From positions 1-5,357 of the forward strand of contig JAVBYB010000141.1 in NCBI GenBank assembly GCA_030824255.1: 5,357 nt of DNA, read 5' to 3'. The position numbers and the translations under genes were made by a program. The notes below the pieces were generated by a model that saw only the letters and a program-made list of their open reading frames with translations, had not been told where the DNA came from and did no database searches. How positions within the stretch are numbered: position 1 is the stretch's first letter; every line of letters starts with the position of its first letter. Source of the stretch: a bacterium (lineage in GTDB: Bacteria; Pseudomonadota; Alphaproteobacteria; Caulobacterales; Hyphomonadaceae). Positions 1 through 5,357 of the stretch are shown here, in pieces.

Positions 1-1
1 G

Positions 2-874
2 CTCTCGCAATTGCGCGTGCCGACGCTCCAGGGCGGCAGCACCACGCTGGGCGCCGTGGCCGACATCACCTACGAAGCCGGCCCCGCCACCATCAACCGC
101 CTCTACCGCAAGCGCCAGGCATCGGTGAACGCCGACTTCGCGCCGGGCACCAGCTCAGGACAGGCGACAGACGCCGTCGACAAGACGCCCACCATGGCCG
201 CTATCCTGAAGGCGGAACGCGAAGGCACTGCCGTCGTCGAGCGCGCTCGCGTCGGCAGCGAACAGGCCATGATGCAGATGTTCACGGGCATCATCGTCGC
301 GCTGCTCGCCGGCATCGCGCTGATCTACTCGGTGATGGTGCTGCTGTTCAAATCGGTGTTCAAGCCGTTCGTCATCCTGATGTGCCTGCCGCTGTCCTTC
401 TCGGGTGGCTTCCTGGCGCTCTTGCTGATGGGCATGCAGATCGACATGCCGGTGATGATCGGCGTCGTGCTGCTGATGGGCATCTCGGCCAAGAACGCGA
501 TCCTGCTGGTCGAATTCGCAATCGAAGCGCAGCAACGTGGCAAGGGCGTGTATGACGCCCTGTTCGAGGCCTGCCGCGAGCGAGCGCGTCCGATCGTGAT
601 GACCACGGTGGCGATGTCTGCGGGCATGCTGCCCACGGCCCTCGGCATTGGCGAAGGCGCAGGCTTCCGTCAGCCCATGGCCATCGCCGTCATCGGCGGC
701 CTGATCTCGTCGACGATCCTGTCGCTTATCCTGGCCCCGGTCGTCTACTCGCTGGTCAGCAGCATCGAACGCCGCCTCAATCCGTTATTCGGCCGGTTCG
801 TGACCCAGCGCACGCCGGATGACGAAGAGCTGCTGCGTCGCGGCGACGACAAACCTCACCAGCCTGCCGAATAA
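2..874 (+). CDS. RND-family efflux pump inner-membrane subunit, C-terminal part (5' end outside window)
   Basis: This is the C-terminal part of an AcrB/MdtB-type resistance-nodulation-division transporter, a proton-driven trimeric inner-membrane pump that works with a periplasmic adaptor and an outer-membrane channel. The frame is open to the window edge, and the TTG at 11 is an internal Leu codon, not a start. Counting from that codon, residues 1-45 fit the end of the second periplasmic porter/docking region. About five hydrophobic segments follow (roughly 92-113, 119-141, 147-170, 194-213 and 223-249), matching TM8-TM12. The AKNAILLVEFA motif (160-170) and the GEGAGFRQP loop (214-222) are family hallmarks. 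By position, K161, R191 and T198 appear to match the AcrB proton-relay residues K940, R971 and T978, so the visible half looks functional. The C-terminal tail is polar. The gene converges on the DUF983 gene with a 32-bp gap. Drug or metal specificity cannot be read from this part. Confidence 0.96.
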   Translation, partial: LSQLRVPTLQGGSTTLGAVADITYEAGPATINRLYRKRQASVNADFAPGTSSGQATDAVDKTPTMAAILKAEREGTAVVERARVGSEQAMMQMFTGIIVALLAGIALIYSVMVLLFKSVFKPFVILMCLPLSFSGGFLALLLMGMQIDMPVMIGVVLLMGISAKNAILLVEFAIEAQQRGKGVYDALFEACRERARPIVMTTVAMSAGMLPTALGIGEGAGFRQPMAIAVIGGLISSTILSLILAPVVYSLVSSIERRLNPLFGRFVTQRTPDDEELLRRGDDKPHQPAE

Positions 875-906
875 GATCCGAAATCCAGATTGCGGCGAGG
901 TGGCCT

Positions 907-1290
907 CTATTCGGGGGTCACTTCGCCTGCGTTGGATGCCCAGATCAGGGCGACAAACAGGCCCTTCATCCGGGGCAGCACCAGCGCGGTGACACCCAGC
1001 ACCAGGGCTGAGATCGCGAAGAACGCTATCATGCTGGTCTGTGCGTCCTGCGTCGCGAAGACGAAGAACACCGGCGAAACCAGGTGACCGAGGATCAGGA
1101 TGGTGGCCCAGGCCGGGCCGTCATCCGCGCGTATCTCTCCCGTGGCGAGGCCACATCCACTGCACTCAGCGGCGGGGCGCAGGAAACCCGAGAGCAGGCG
1201 ACCCTCGCCACAGGCGGGGCAACGCAGACGCAGGCCGCGCCTAACGGCTAGCCACGTATCGCGAGGGACGATGGATTCTTCAGCGGTCAT
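907..1290 (-). CDS. DUF983 family membrane protein
   Basis: A 127-residue protein of the DUF983 family, which is common in alphaproteobacteria and has no established biochemical function. Two CxxC pairs (C24/C27 and C43/C46) form a probable zinc-ribbon-like knuckle. The conserved RADDGP block (54-59) follows, then two transmembrane segments (about 61-79 and 87-105) and a short polar tail. The order of cysteine module, RADDGP and two helices is diagnostic, and the length is normal for the family. The ATG at 1290 is the first start in frame and leaves about 23 residues before the first cysteine pair; no good Shine-Dalgarno is visible before it. It lies 62 bp downstream of the PilZ gene on the same strand, so the two may be co-transcribed. 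No terminator is obvious in the short convergent gap to the RND gene. Confidence 0.93.
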   Translation of the reverse strand: MTAEESIVPRDTWLAVRRGLRLRCPACGEGRLLSGFLRPAAECSGCGLATGEIRADDGPAWATILILGHLVSPVFFVFATQDAQTSMIAFFAISALVLGVTALVLPRMKGLFVALIWASNAGEVTPE

Positions 1291-1352
1291 GCGGGGAAGG
1301 ATGCGCCCGCAAATCCGGGCCGTCGATCACGCGCTTGGTCGCAACCTCGGCG

Positions 1353-1700
1353 CTAGGTCTTCACAAACTGGAGACCTGCCGCGCCGCGCGTCTGCCAGAT
1401 GACATAGGCCCAGACCTTGAGGCGCAGGGTTGGTTCTGCAACGAGAACCCTGTCAGGCAGGGTCATGTCACGCATGAATTCGATGCGCGCGCCGGTGTCG
1501 CTGACATTCTTCATCACAACGTCCACGCGCTCGCCCGTGATGAAGGTGAGGGTGGCGGCTTTGAAAGTGGGCTTCCGCTCCGAGCGTTTTTCGCCGGGCT
1601 GAACGCTGGAATAATTGACGTCTTCGGCCTGCACGTCCGCAATCTTGCGGAGGCGTTCCGCAAGTGGGTCGGGTCTGGCAGGGCTCGTCTTCTTGAACAT
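1353..1700 (-). CDS. PilZ-domain protein, probable c-di-GMP-binding type
   Basis: A 115-residue, single-domain soluble protein. The N-terminal 37 residues are charged and probably flexible. Residues 38-114 have the PilZ layout: a basic motif KRSER (38-42), a beta strand, the N-x-S-x-x-G signature (NVSDTG, 65-70), and further strands ending in a GLQF strand near the C-terminus. PilZ domains bind cyclic di-GMP through RxxxR plus (D/N)xSxxG. Here the first arginine position is Lys (K38) with an arginine next to it (R39), so nucleotide binding is plausible but not assured. The ATG at 1700 is the first start in frame; no clear Shine-Dalgarno precedes it. The 175-bp upstream gap contains a long imperfect inverted repeat, and the gene probably has its own promoter there. 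DUF983 follows downstream. The role is likely to be as a c-di-GMP effector for surface or motility behaviour, but no partner gene is visible. Confidence 0.85.
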   Translation of the reverse strand: MFKKTSPARPDPLAERLRKIADVQAEDVNYSSVQPGEKRSERKPTFKAATLTFITGERVDVVMKNVSDTGARIEFMRDMTLPDRVLVAEPTLRLKVWAYVIWQTRGAAGLQFVKT

Positions 1701-1723
1701 TTCGCGCAGTCAGGTTGTGCCCA

Positions 1724-1775
1724 CCCCCGTAGCAATCCTTGGGCCAGAATCTTTAGTAAATACTTGCTACCGGGG
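1724..1775. repeat. Imperfect inverted repeat with AT-rich centre upstream of the PilZ gene
   Basis: Two 12-nt arms, 1724-1735 and 1764-1775, are reverse complements at 11 of 12 positions. They flank a 28-nt AT-richer centre that itself carries the small palindrome tttagtaaa (1752-1760). The element ends 24 bp before the PilZ start codon and lies about 100 bp after the SDR stop. No T-run follows either arm, so it is a poor intrinsic terminator. It could be an operator for a dimeric regulator or a structured 5' leader; the function is unknown. Confidence 0.55.
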
Positions 1776-1875
1776 TGTACACGCCGCCGCAGGCCGAAGC
1801 GTGACACTTATTCAAAAATGCCGACAAATCAGGCGAGTTCCATCGTCAGTCTGTCATCAGCTTCTGGTATGCGCC

Positions 1876-2670
1876 TTATCCAATGTTAACCGAGGTTCCG
1901 CCGTCCACCGGCAGGACCGCGCCGGTGATGAAGGCGGCTTCACCGGAACAGAGGAACAGGGCGGCGCGGGCGGTATCCCAGGCTGTGCCCATCCGGCCCA
2001 TGGGGACGCGGGCATTACGTTCTGCCCGCAGCGTTTCGGCGGACTTGCCGCTGGCGGCTGCGATGCCGGTAATGGCCATCGGCGTGTCCATGAGGCCGGG
2101 CATGATGACGTTGCAGCGGACATTGTATTTCGCATTGCCTGCGGCGACCACGGTGGTGAGCCTATTTACCGCCATCTTCGACACCTCGTAGGTGACCATG
2201 TGATGGCCCGCGATGGCGGCAAGCGAGGAGATGTTGAGGATCGCGCCGGACCTCTGCTGGCGCATCACCGGCAGGACATGGCGGATCGTCATGGCCATCG
2301 ACTTGAGATTGATGTCCATGATGCGGTCCCACGCATCTTCCTCGATGGCGTGGGGCGGAGCGTCGCCGCGGCCGGTGCCGACATTGTTCACCAGGATGTC
2401 GATGCGGCCCATGCGAGCCATGGCCCCGCTGACGATGGCAGCGCAGAGTGGCGTCTGCGTGATATCGGCCTCGAAGGCGAAGGCGACGCCGCCTTCATCA
2501 GCGATCATGCGGACGGTTTCCTCCGCGCTGCCAAGATCGCGATCAACGCACATGACGTGTGCGCCTTCTCGGGCGAACAGGAGGGCCATGGCGCGGCCAT
2601 TGCCGATGGTCTCGCCCTGCGTCTGGCCGGCGCCGACGATGATGGCGGTCTTGTCGGCCAGACGTTTCAT
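1876..2670 (-). CDS. Short-chain dehydrogenase/reductase (classical SDR, NAD-type)
   Basis: A 264-residue Rossmann-fold oxidoreductase of normal classical-SDR length, catalysing NAD(P)-dependent alcohol/ketone interconversion on an unknown substrate. The nucleotide-binding loop is extended (GAGQTQGETIGNG, 13-25) compared with the usual TGxxxGxG. An acidic residue after strand beta-2 (D43) points to NAD(H) over NADP(H). NNVG (95-98), N121, S148, Y161 and K165 supply the complete Asn-Ser-Tyr-Lys tetrad, and the C-terminal PVDGG block (254-258) is typical. I chose the ATG at 2670, which has GAAGG seven bases upstream and shares one base with the stop of the CMD-family gene. A GTG at 2673 would add one residue but sits only four bases from that site. 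The overlap implies translational coupling with the preceding gene. It is the last gene of the VOC-CMD-SDR unit. Enzyme class is sure, substrate is not. Confidence 0.95.
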   Translation of the reverse strand: MKRLADKTAIIVGAGQTQGETIGNGRAMALLFAREGAHVMCVDRDLGSAEETVRMIADEGGVAFAFEADITQTPLCAAIVSGAMARMGRIDILVNNVGTGRGDAPPHAIEEDAWDRIMDINLKSMAMTIRHVLPVMRQQRSGAILNISSLAAIAGHHMVTYEVSKMAVNRLTTVVAAGNAKYNVRCNVIMPGLMDTPMAITGIAAASGKSAETLRAERNARVPMGRMGTAWDTARAALFLCSGEAAFITGAVLPVDGGTSVNIG

Positions 2671-3239
2671 CACGGAGCCTTCAGATCCGGATCGACGGTC
2701 TGGCCATCCTCAACCTGGATACCGAACGTGTTGAGGATCATCGAAACCTGGGTGTACTGGCCCACGGTGAAGACCAGATCCATGCACTGGCGCTCGCTGT
2801 AGTGCTTTGACAGCTCGCTCCACGCCACGTTGGTGACGAAATGATCGCGATTGAGATCATCGACCGCGATCAGCAGCGCCTTCTCCGCGACGCTCCAGCC
2901 ATCCGCGCCGGCGCCGATCTTGATGCGCTCGATTTCCTGCGCGTCGAGGCCCGACTGCAGGCCGATGCGATGATGCTGAGTCCACTCATAGCCCGACTTG
3001 CAGAGCCAGCCGACCCGAAGGATCGCAATCTCGCGATCACGCGGAGAGAGCGAGTTGCGTGACATGATGTAGCCGCTCCACCACGAAAAGGCGCGGAAGG
3101 CGTCGGGCGCGCGGACCAGCGTACGGAAGATGTTGAGGATGGAGCCATCCTTCTGTCGGGATTTCTGCAGCCGTTCGATGTGCTCCGGCGTGAACTCGGA
3201 ATCCGTCAGTGGCGCGATGCGGGGTTTTGACAGGCGCAT
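2670..3239 (-). CDS. Carboxymuconolactone decarboxylase (CMD/AhpD-like) family protein
   Basis: A 189-residue, mostly helical protein of the CMD/AhpD-like superfamily. Residues 66-98 hold the family core, with SPRDREIAILRVGW followed by C80, Y84-E85-W86 and H89, and a second helical part lies at about 118-172. The AhpD redox pair CxxC is not present; there is one cysteine (C80) in the usual region, so peroxidase-reductase activity is unlikely. The fold is shared by decarboxylases, AhpD and many catabolic-cluster proteins of unknown role. An open frame extends upstream to 3419, but those extra residues are compositionally poor and overlap the VOC gene. The ATG at 3239 has a GAGG site five bases before it and is the likely start. 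The start is 7 bp after the VOC stop, and the stop overlaps the SDR start. It may act on a ring-cleavage or cyclic intermediate, which is inference from neighbours only. Confidence 0.9.
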   Translation of the reverse strand: MRLSKPRIAPLTDSEFTPEHIERLQKSRQKDGSILNIFRTLVRAPDAFRAFSWWSGYIMSRNSLSPRDREIAILRVGWLCKSGYEWTQHHRIGLQSGLDAQEIERIKIGAGADGWSVAEKALLIAVDDLNRDHFVTNVAWSELSKHYSERQCMDLVFTVGQYTQVSMILNTFGIQVEDGQTVDPDLKAP

Positions 3240-3244
3240 GTGAA

Positions 3245-3249
3245 CCTCA
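3245..3249 (-). promoter_or_regulatory. Ribosome binding site for the CMD-family gene, overlapping the VOC stop
   Basis: TGAGG on the - strand includes the TGA stop of the VOC gene and a GAGG Shine-Dalgarno five bases before the ATG at 3239. It fixes the CMD start and implies that ribosomes ending on the VOC gene can reinitiate here. Confidence 0.7.
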
Positions 3250-3786
3250 ATTCGGCGTTGCCGGGGCAGTTGCAGGTGGCGTGGTCTGGCGCAACGGCAG
3301 GAGTTCCAGCGTATAGCCGTCAGGGTCTTTTGCGAAACCGACAATAGCGCCGCCGACGGCTTCGCTCGGTTGTGGTTCGCGCGTGACTTCGTAGCCAGCG
3401 GCCTTGATCTTCGCGGCAAGGGCGACGGGGTCCTTTACACGCGTCACGATCTTGATCGGGAGATCCTTGTAAGTGCGTGGCGAACCATCGGTCCAATGCA
3501 TCAGCACGATGAAGCTCTCTGCGTCCGGGTAGCCGAGGACTTCCTCGTCCATGTAGCTCAGCTTGTAGGAGCGGATTTTCTCCATCCCCATCACGTTCAC
3601 ATAGAAGTCCGTCGATTTCGCCAGGTCGCTTACGCCAATGCCGACAGCGGACAGCAACGGATCTTTCTGCAGGGCGGCCTCTGCCTGCGGCTGCACAGGG
3701 GGCGGCGCTGCAACCTTGGCTACGGGATCATTCTGCGAGCACGCGGCAAGCAGCAGCGCGGCAAAAGCCACGACGCGAAACTGCAT
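3247..3786 (-). CDS. Lipoprotein with VOC (glyoxalase/dioxygenase-like) domain
   Basis: A 179-residue predicted lipoprotein. Residues 1-16 are a lipoprotein signal peptide: a short basic start, a hydrophobic stretch (VVAFAALLLAA) and a LAAC lipobox with the lipidated Cys at 16. Residue +2 is Ser, not Asp, so sorting to the outer membrane is expected. A Pro/Ala/Gln-rich linker (17-42) leads to one VOC module at about 44-166, with the GVSDL (51-55) and DPDGYTLEL (154-162) blocks typical of glyoxalase-like domains. E161 fits the conserved metal-ligand glutamate, but the usual first-strand histidine position appears to be A47, so metal binding may be altered. A Pro/Ala/Thr-rich tail closes the protein. 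The ATG at 3786 has a strong AGGGAGGA site seven bases upstream. It is the first gene of a tight unit with the CMD and SDR genes. The reaction is unknown; VOC proteins may be isomerases, dioxygenases, lyases or binding proteins. Confidence 0.9.
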   Translation of the reverse strand: MQFRVVAFAALLLAACSQNDPVAKVAAPPPVQPQAEAALQKDPLLSAVGIGVSDLAKSTDFYVNVMGMEKIRSYKLSYMDEEVLGYPDAESFIVLMHWTDGSPRTYKDLPIKIVTRVKDPVALAAKIKAAGYEVTREPQPSEAVGGAIVGFAKDPDGYTLELLPLRQTTPPATAPATPN

Positions 3787-3793
3787 CGGATAG

Positions 3794-3801
3794 TCCTCCC
3801 T
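3794..3801 (-). promoter_or_regulatory. Strong Shine-Dalgarno of the VOC lipoprotein gene
   Basis: AGGGAGGA on the - strand ends seven bases before the ATG at 3786. It is the best ribosome binding site in the window and settles that start. Confidence 0.75.
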
Positions 3802-3871
3802 GTACCCGTTCGCTCGTGAACCCTGGCGAACCTAGCCTTGTTATCGCGAAAAGCATGGCGACAGGGAAGGA

Positions 3872-3892
3872 CCCCCGCGCTGGGGGCGGGGG
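3872..3892 (-). terminator. GC-rich hairpin after the ligase-like gene, possible terminator or attenuator
   Basis: Complementary arms 3872-3878 and 3886-3892 (cccccgc / gcggggg) form a 7-bp, all-GC stem with a 7-nt loop; an alternative stem uses 3872-3876 with 3882-3886. On the - strand it begins about 10 bases after the ligase-like stop and is followed by a pyrimidine run with few T residues (TCCTTCC). It is a weak match to an intrinsic terminator. It may only reduce read-through into the VOC-CMD-SDR unit. The rest of the 115-bp gap shows no promoter I can defend. Confidence 0.4.
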
Positions 3893-3901
3893 GCGTCGTC
3901 G

Positions 3902-5113
3902 CTAGCCGAGGCGGCGCAGTTCGCCGGAATTGTCTGCGCGGCCGGTGAGATACAGAAAGCCGTCCGTGTCGACGCGGCCGGCATCGCCGGTGGCGACATA
4001 GCCGTCCTGATCGCGCAGCTTGTTCTGGAGCCCGCCAATCTCGCATTCGAGCGTGCGCGGCGTACGGGCCCAGACCTGGCCTTCGGCGCCCGCAGGCAAA
4101 CGGCGTCCATTGGCGTCGCGGATTTCAACCAGTGCGCCACGGATCGGGCGGCCCGAGCTGCCGCGCTTGGCGCGGAAGTTGGAAGCGGGCAAGGTGGCGA
4201 TGACGCCGGTTTCGGTGGAGCCATATGCTTCGCTGACGATCGGGCCGAACGTATCGGCCAGCCAAGCCTTGAGCATAAGCGGGACAGGCGCGCCGCCGAC
4301 AACGAGGTCTTTCAGCGAGGATGTGTCCGCGGCCTGGATGGCTTTGAGGCCAAGGCGGTGGAGGTCAGCGAACGTCTCCGGCAGAGCAGCCCAATGCGTC
4401 ACGCGACGCTTCTTGATCGTTTCCAGCGCGTCAGCTGAATTGAAGCTGCGCATGACCGCGACAGCGCGGCCTGCGGCGACCGCGTTCCAGAATTGGGTCG
4501 AGCCCCATGTGCGATGCAACGGCACGGTGATGAGCGACACGCCATCATCAGGGACGGGCGGCTTGGAGACAGCGGCCGGAGCGTTGCGGCGGCGCGGCAG
4601 GCCCACGACGCGCGCCTGCTCGCCCGCCGTCCAGGCAAGGATCGAAGGCTGTATGCGGCCAAAGCGCGGCTGCGCCACGGGCGGGAAGAGATCCCAGAAA
4701 TTGAAGAAGCCCGGCGCCGCACCCTCCATGCTGGTACGCAAGCGCAGGTCTAGACCTTCGAGTGAAGCGGAGATGCGCGCGGGCGAAGTGTCGCCAATGA
4801 TGATGGCGGACGCGCGGCTGGCGATCAGGCGTTCACGCATGAGACTGGGCGGCATGTCAGGGTCAAGCGAGAGGAGGCGCGCCTCGATCTTCGCGCATGC
4901 CATCGCGATGACGGCCCATTCGATGCGGTTGCGGCAGCGGACGGCGATGACATCGTCGAGCCCAAGGCCACGGCTGGCGAAGCCGTCGGCCAGCATGTCA
5001 GCGTACTCGTTCCAGTCACGATAGCTGAGCGACGCCGTTCCTTCGAACAACGCCGGACGCTCGCCACGGACGGCCGCCCAATACTCCAGGCTGCGAGCTG
5101 CGGGCTCGGTCAG
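3902..5113 (-). CDS. AMP-dependent synthetase/ligase-like (ANL superfamily) protein, lacking the C-terminal domain
   Basis: A protein of about 403 residues, related to acyl-CoA synthetases that activate carboxylic acids through acyl-AMP. It aligns along the large N-terminal ATP-binding domain: a normal beginning with LSYRDW (29-34 of the shorter form), VVGGAPVP (271-278), the YGSTETG adenine-site motif (297-303), the TGD ribose motif (375-377) and the GR hinge start (391-392). It then ends about 11 residues later, so the C-terminal domain of roughly 100 residues with the catalytic lysine is missing. The usual TSGTTGxPK phosphate loop is replaced by TAGEQARVVGLP (162-173). Neither of the other two frames restores these parts. 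The open frame reaches a GTG at 5194, but that would overlap the regulator gene by 85 bp. A CTG at 5113 gives a 4-bp CTGA overlap and a natural-looking N-terminus (TEPAARSLEYW), so I prefer it; a TTG 21 codons further in is another option. It may be a pseudoenzyme, a substrate-binding relative or a decayed gene. Confidence 0.85.
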   Translation of the reverse strand: MTEPAARSLEYWAAVRGERPALFEGTASLSYRDWNEYADMLADGFASRGLGLDDVIAVRCRNRIEWAVIAMACAKIEARLLSLDPDMPPSLMRERLIASRASAIIIGDTSPARISASLEGLDLRLRTSMEGAAPGFFNFWDLFPPVAQPRFGRIQPSILAWTAGEQARVVGLPRRRNAPAAVSKPPVPDDGVSLITVPLHRTWGSTQFWNAVAAGRAVAVMRSFNSADALETIKKRRVTHWAALPETFADLHRLGLKAIQAADTSSLKDLVVGGAPVPLMLKAWLADTFGPIVSEAYGSTETGVIATLPASNFRAKRGSSGRPIRGALVEIRDANGRRLPAGAEGQVWARTPRTLECEIGGLQNKLRDQDGYVATGDAGRVDTDGFLYLTGRADNSGELRRLG

Positions 5114-5357
5114 GCCTTGAGCGTGCTTCGGACGTTCGCCACCAGGGAGTCGCGCATACGCAACAGGGAAACGTGATCTGGAATGATCAGCCACTGAAAG
5201 ATAACTCCACGCAAGGAAGCAAGTATGATCGACGCTTCAGCCCGAGGGCGTGCGTCCGCTCGTATTTCGCCTTTGTCCCGTCCGATCTGGATAAGGCCTG
5301 CAAAGTCGTCGATGCCCTGGCGCGTGATGCGCTCTACGGTTGGGCGTAGTTCCGGAT
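5110..5357 (-). CDS. TetR/AcrR-family transcriptional regulator, C-terminal part (5' end outside window)
   Basis: An open frame enters from the right edge and ends at a TGA at 5112-5110, giving 81 residues. The visible part resembles the ligand-binding C-terminal domain of TetR-type repressors: an Ile/Gly-rich helix ending in GRDKGEIRADARP, then a long helix with ILASLRGVIFQWLI, then PDHVSLLRMRDSL and a final helix. The GEIRAD block followed by LRGV-x-FQWL is a recurring pattern in this family. The N-terminal helix-turn-helix lies outside the window, so the assignment rests on the C-terminal pattern only. Its stop overlaps the likely start of the ligase-like gene, suggesting co-transcription and that this regulator controls the cluster in response to a small molecule, perhaps the pathway substrate or its CoA ester. 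Confidence 0.75.
   Translation of the reverse strand, partial: PELRPTVERITRQGIDDFAGLIQIGRDKGEIRADARPRAEASIILASLRGVIFQWLIIPDHVSLLRMRDSLVANVRSTLKA

Noticed and set aside
875..906. Bidirectional terminator between the convergent RND and DUF983 genes
   Set aside because: The 32-bp gap has only a very short possible hairpin and no T-run.
1752..1775. CtrA-type (TTAA-N7-TTAA) or sigma-70 promoter in the PilZ upstream region
   Set aside because: The AT-rich stretch has TTTACTAAA on the - strand but no second half-site at the right spacing, and no convincing -35/-10 pair.
1615..2802. 395-codon open frame on the + strand opposite the SDR gene
   Set aside because: It is antisense to a well-supported SDR and the start of the CMD gene, has no recognisable motif and shows His/Ala/Gly/Asp-rich shadow composition typical of GC-rich DNA.
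3240..3419. 60-residue N-terminal extension of the CMD-family protein
   Set aside because: It overlaps the VOC gene in another frame, is Arg/Pro-rich, and a good ribosome binding site precedes the ATG at 3239.
3841..4302. Possible frameshift that would restore the missing ligase C-terminal domain
   Set aside because: The two other - strand frames around the stop give Ala/Pro/Arg-rich sequence with no ANL C-terminal motif, so the short end is not explained by a single shift.
4020..5024. 334-codon open frame on the + strand opposite the ligase-like gene
   Set aside because: It has Arg/Ser/Ala-rich shadow composition and no domain, while the opposite strand encodes a clear ANL-family protein.

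Overview
The window is GC-rich and densely coded. It looks like chromosomal DNA from a proteobacterium. An alphaproteobacterium of the sphingomonad type is my best guess, based on overall gene style: an RND pump, DUF983 and PilZ proteins, and a catabolic cluster of SDR, CMD-family, VOC-family and AMP-ligase proteins. No rRNA or other taxonomic marker is present, so this is inference. I see no tRNA, CRISPR, insertion sequence or phage gene.

Layout: the left end (to 874, + strand) is the C-terminal part of an RND efflux-pump inner-membrane subunit. Everything else is on the - strand. Reading in the direction of transcription, from right to left, there is the C-terminal end of a TetR-type regulator (stop at 5110). 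Next comes an unusual AMP-ligase-like protein (to 3902), whose probable start overlaps the regulator's stop. A 115-bp gap with a GC-rich hairpin follows. Then comes a tight three-gene unit: a lipoprotein carrying a VOC/glyoxalase-like domain (3786-3247), a carboxymuconolactone-decarboxylase-family protein (3239-2670) and a short-chain dehydrogenase (2670-1876). After a 175-bp gap holding a long imperfect inverted repeat come a PilZ-domain protein (1700-1353) and a DUF983 membrane protein (1290-907), which converges on the RND gene.

Working together: the regulator, ligase-like protein, VOC lipoprotein, CMD-family protein and SDR resemble a small TetR-controlled cluster for catabolism or modification of an organic acid or ring compound; the substrate cannot be read from the sequence. 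The oddest parts are the ligase-like protein, which has lost the P-loop signature and the whole C-terminal catalytic domain while keeping other ATP-site motifs, and the VOC domain, which is predicted to be exported as a lipoprotein. The PilZ and DUF983 genes and the RND gene look like unrelated neighbours.
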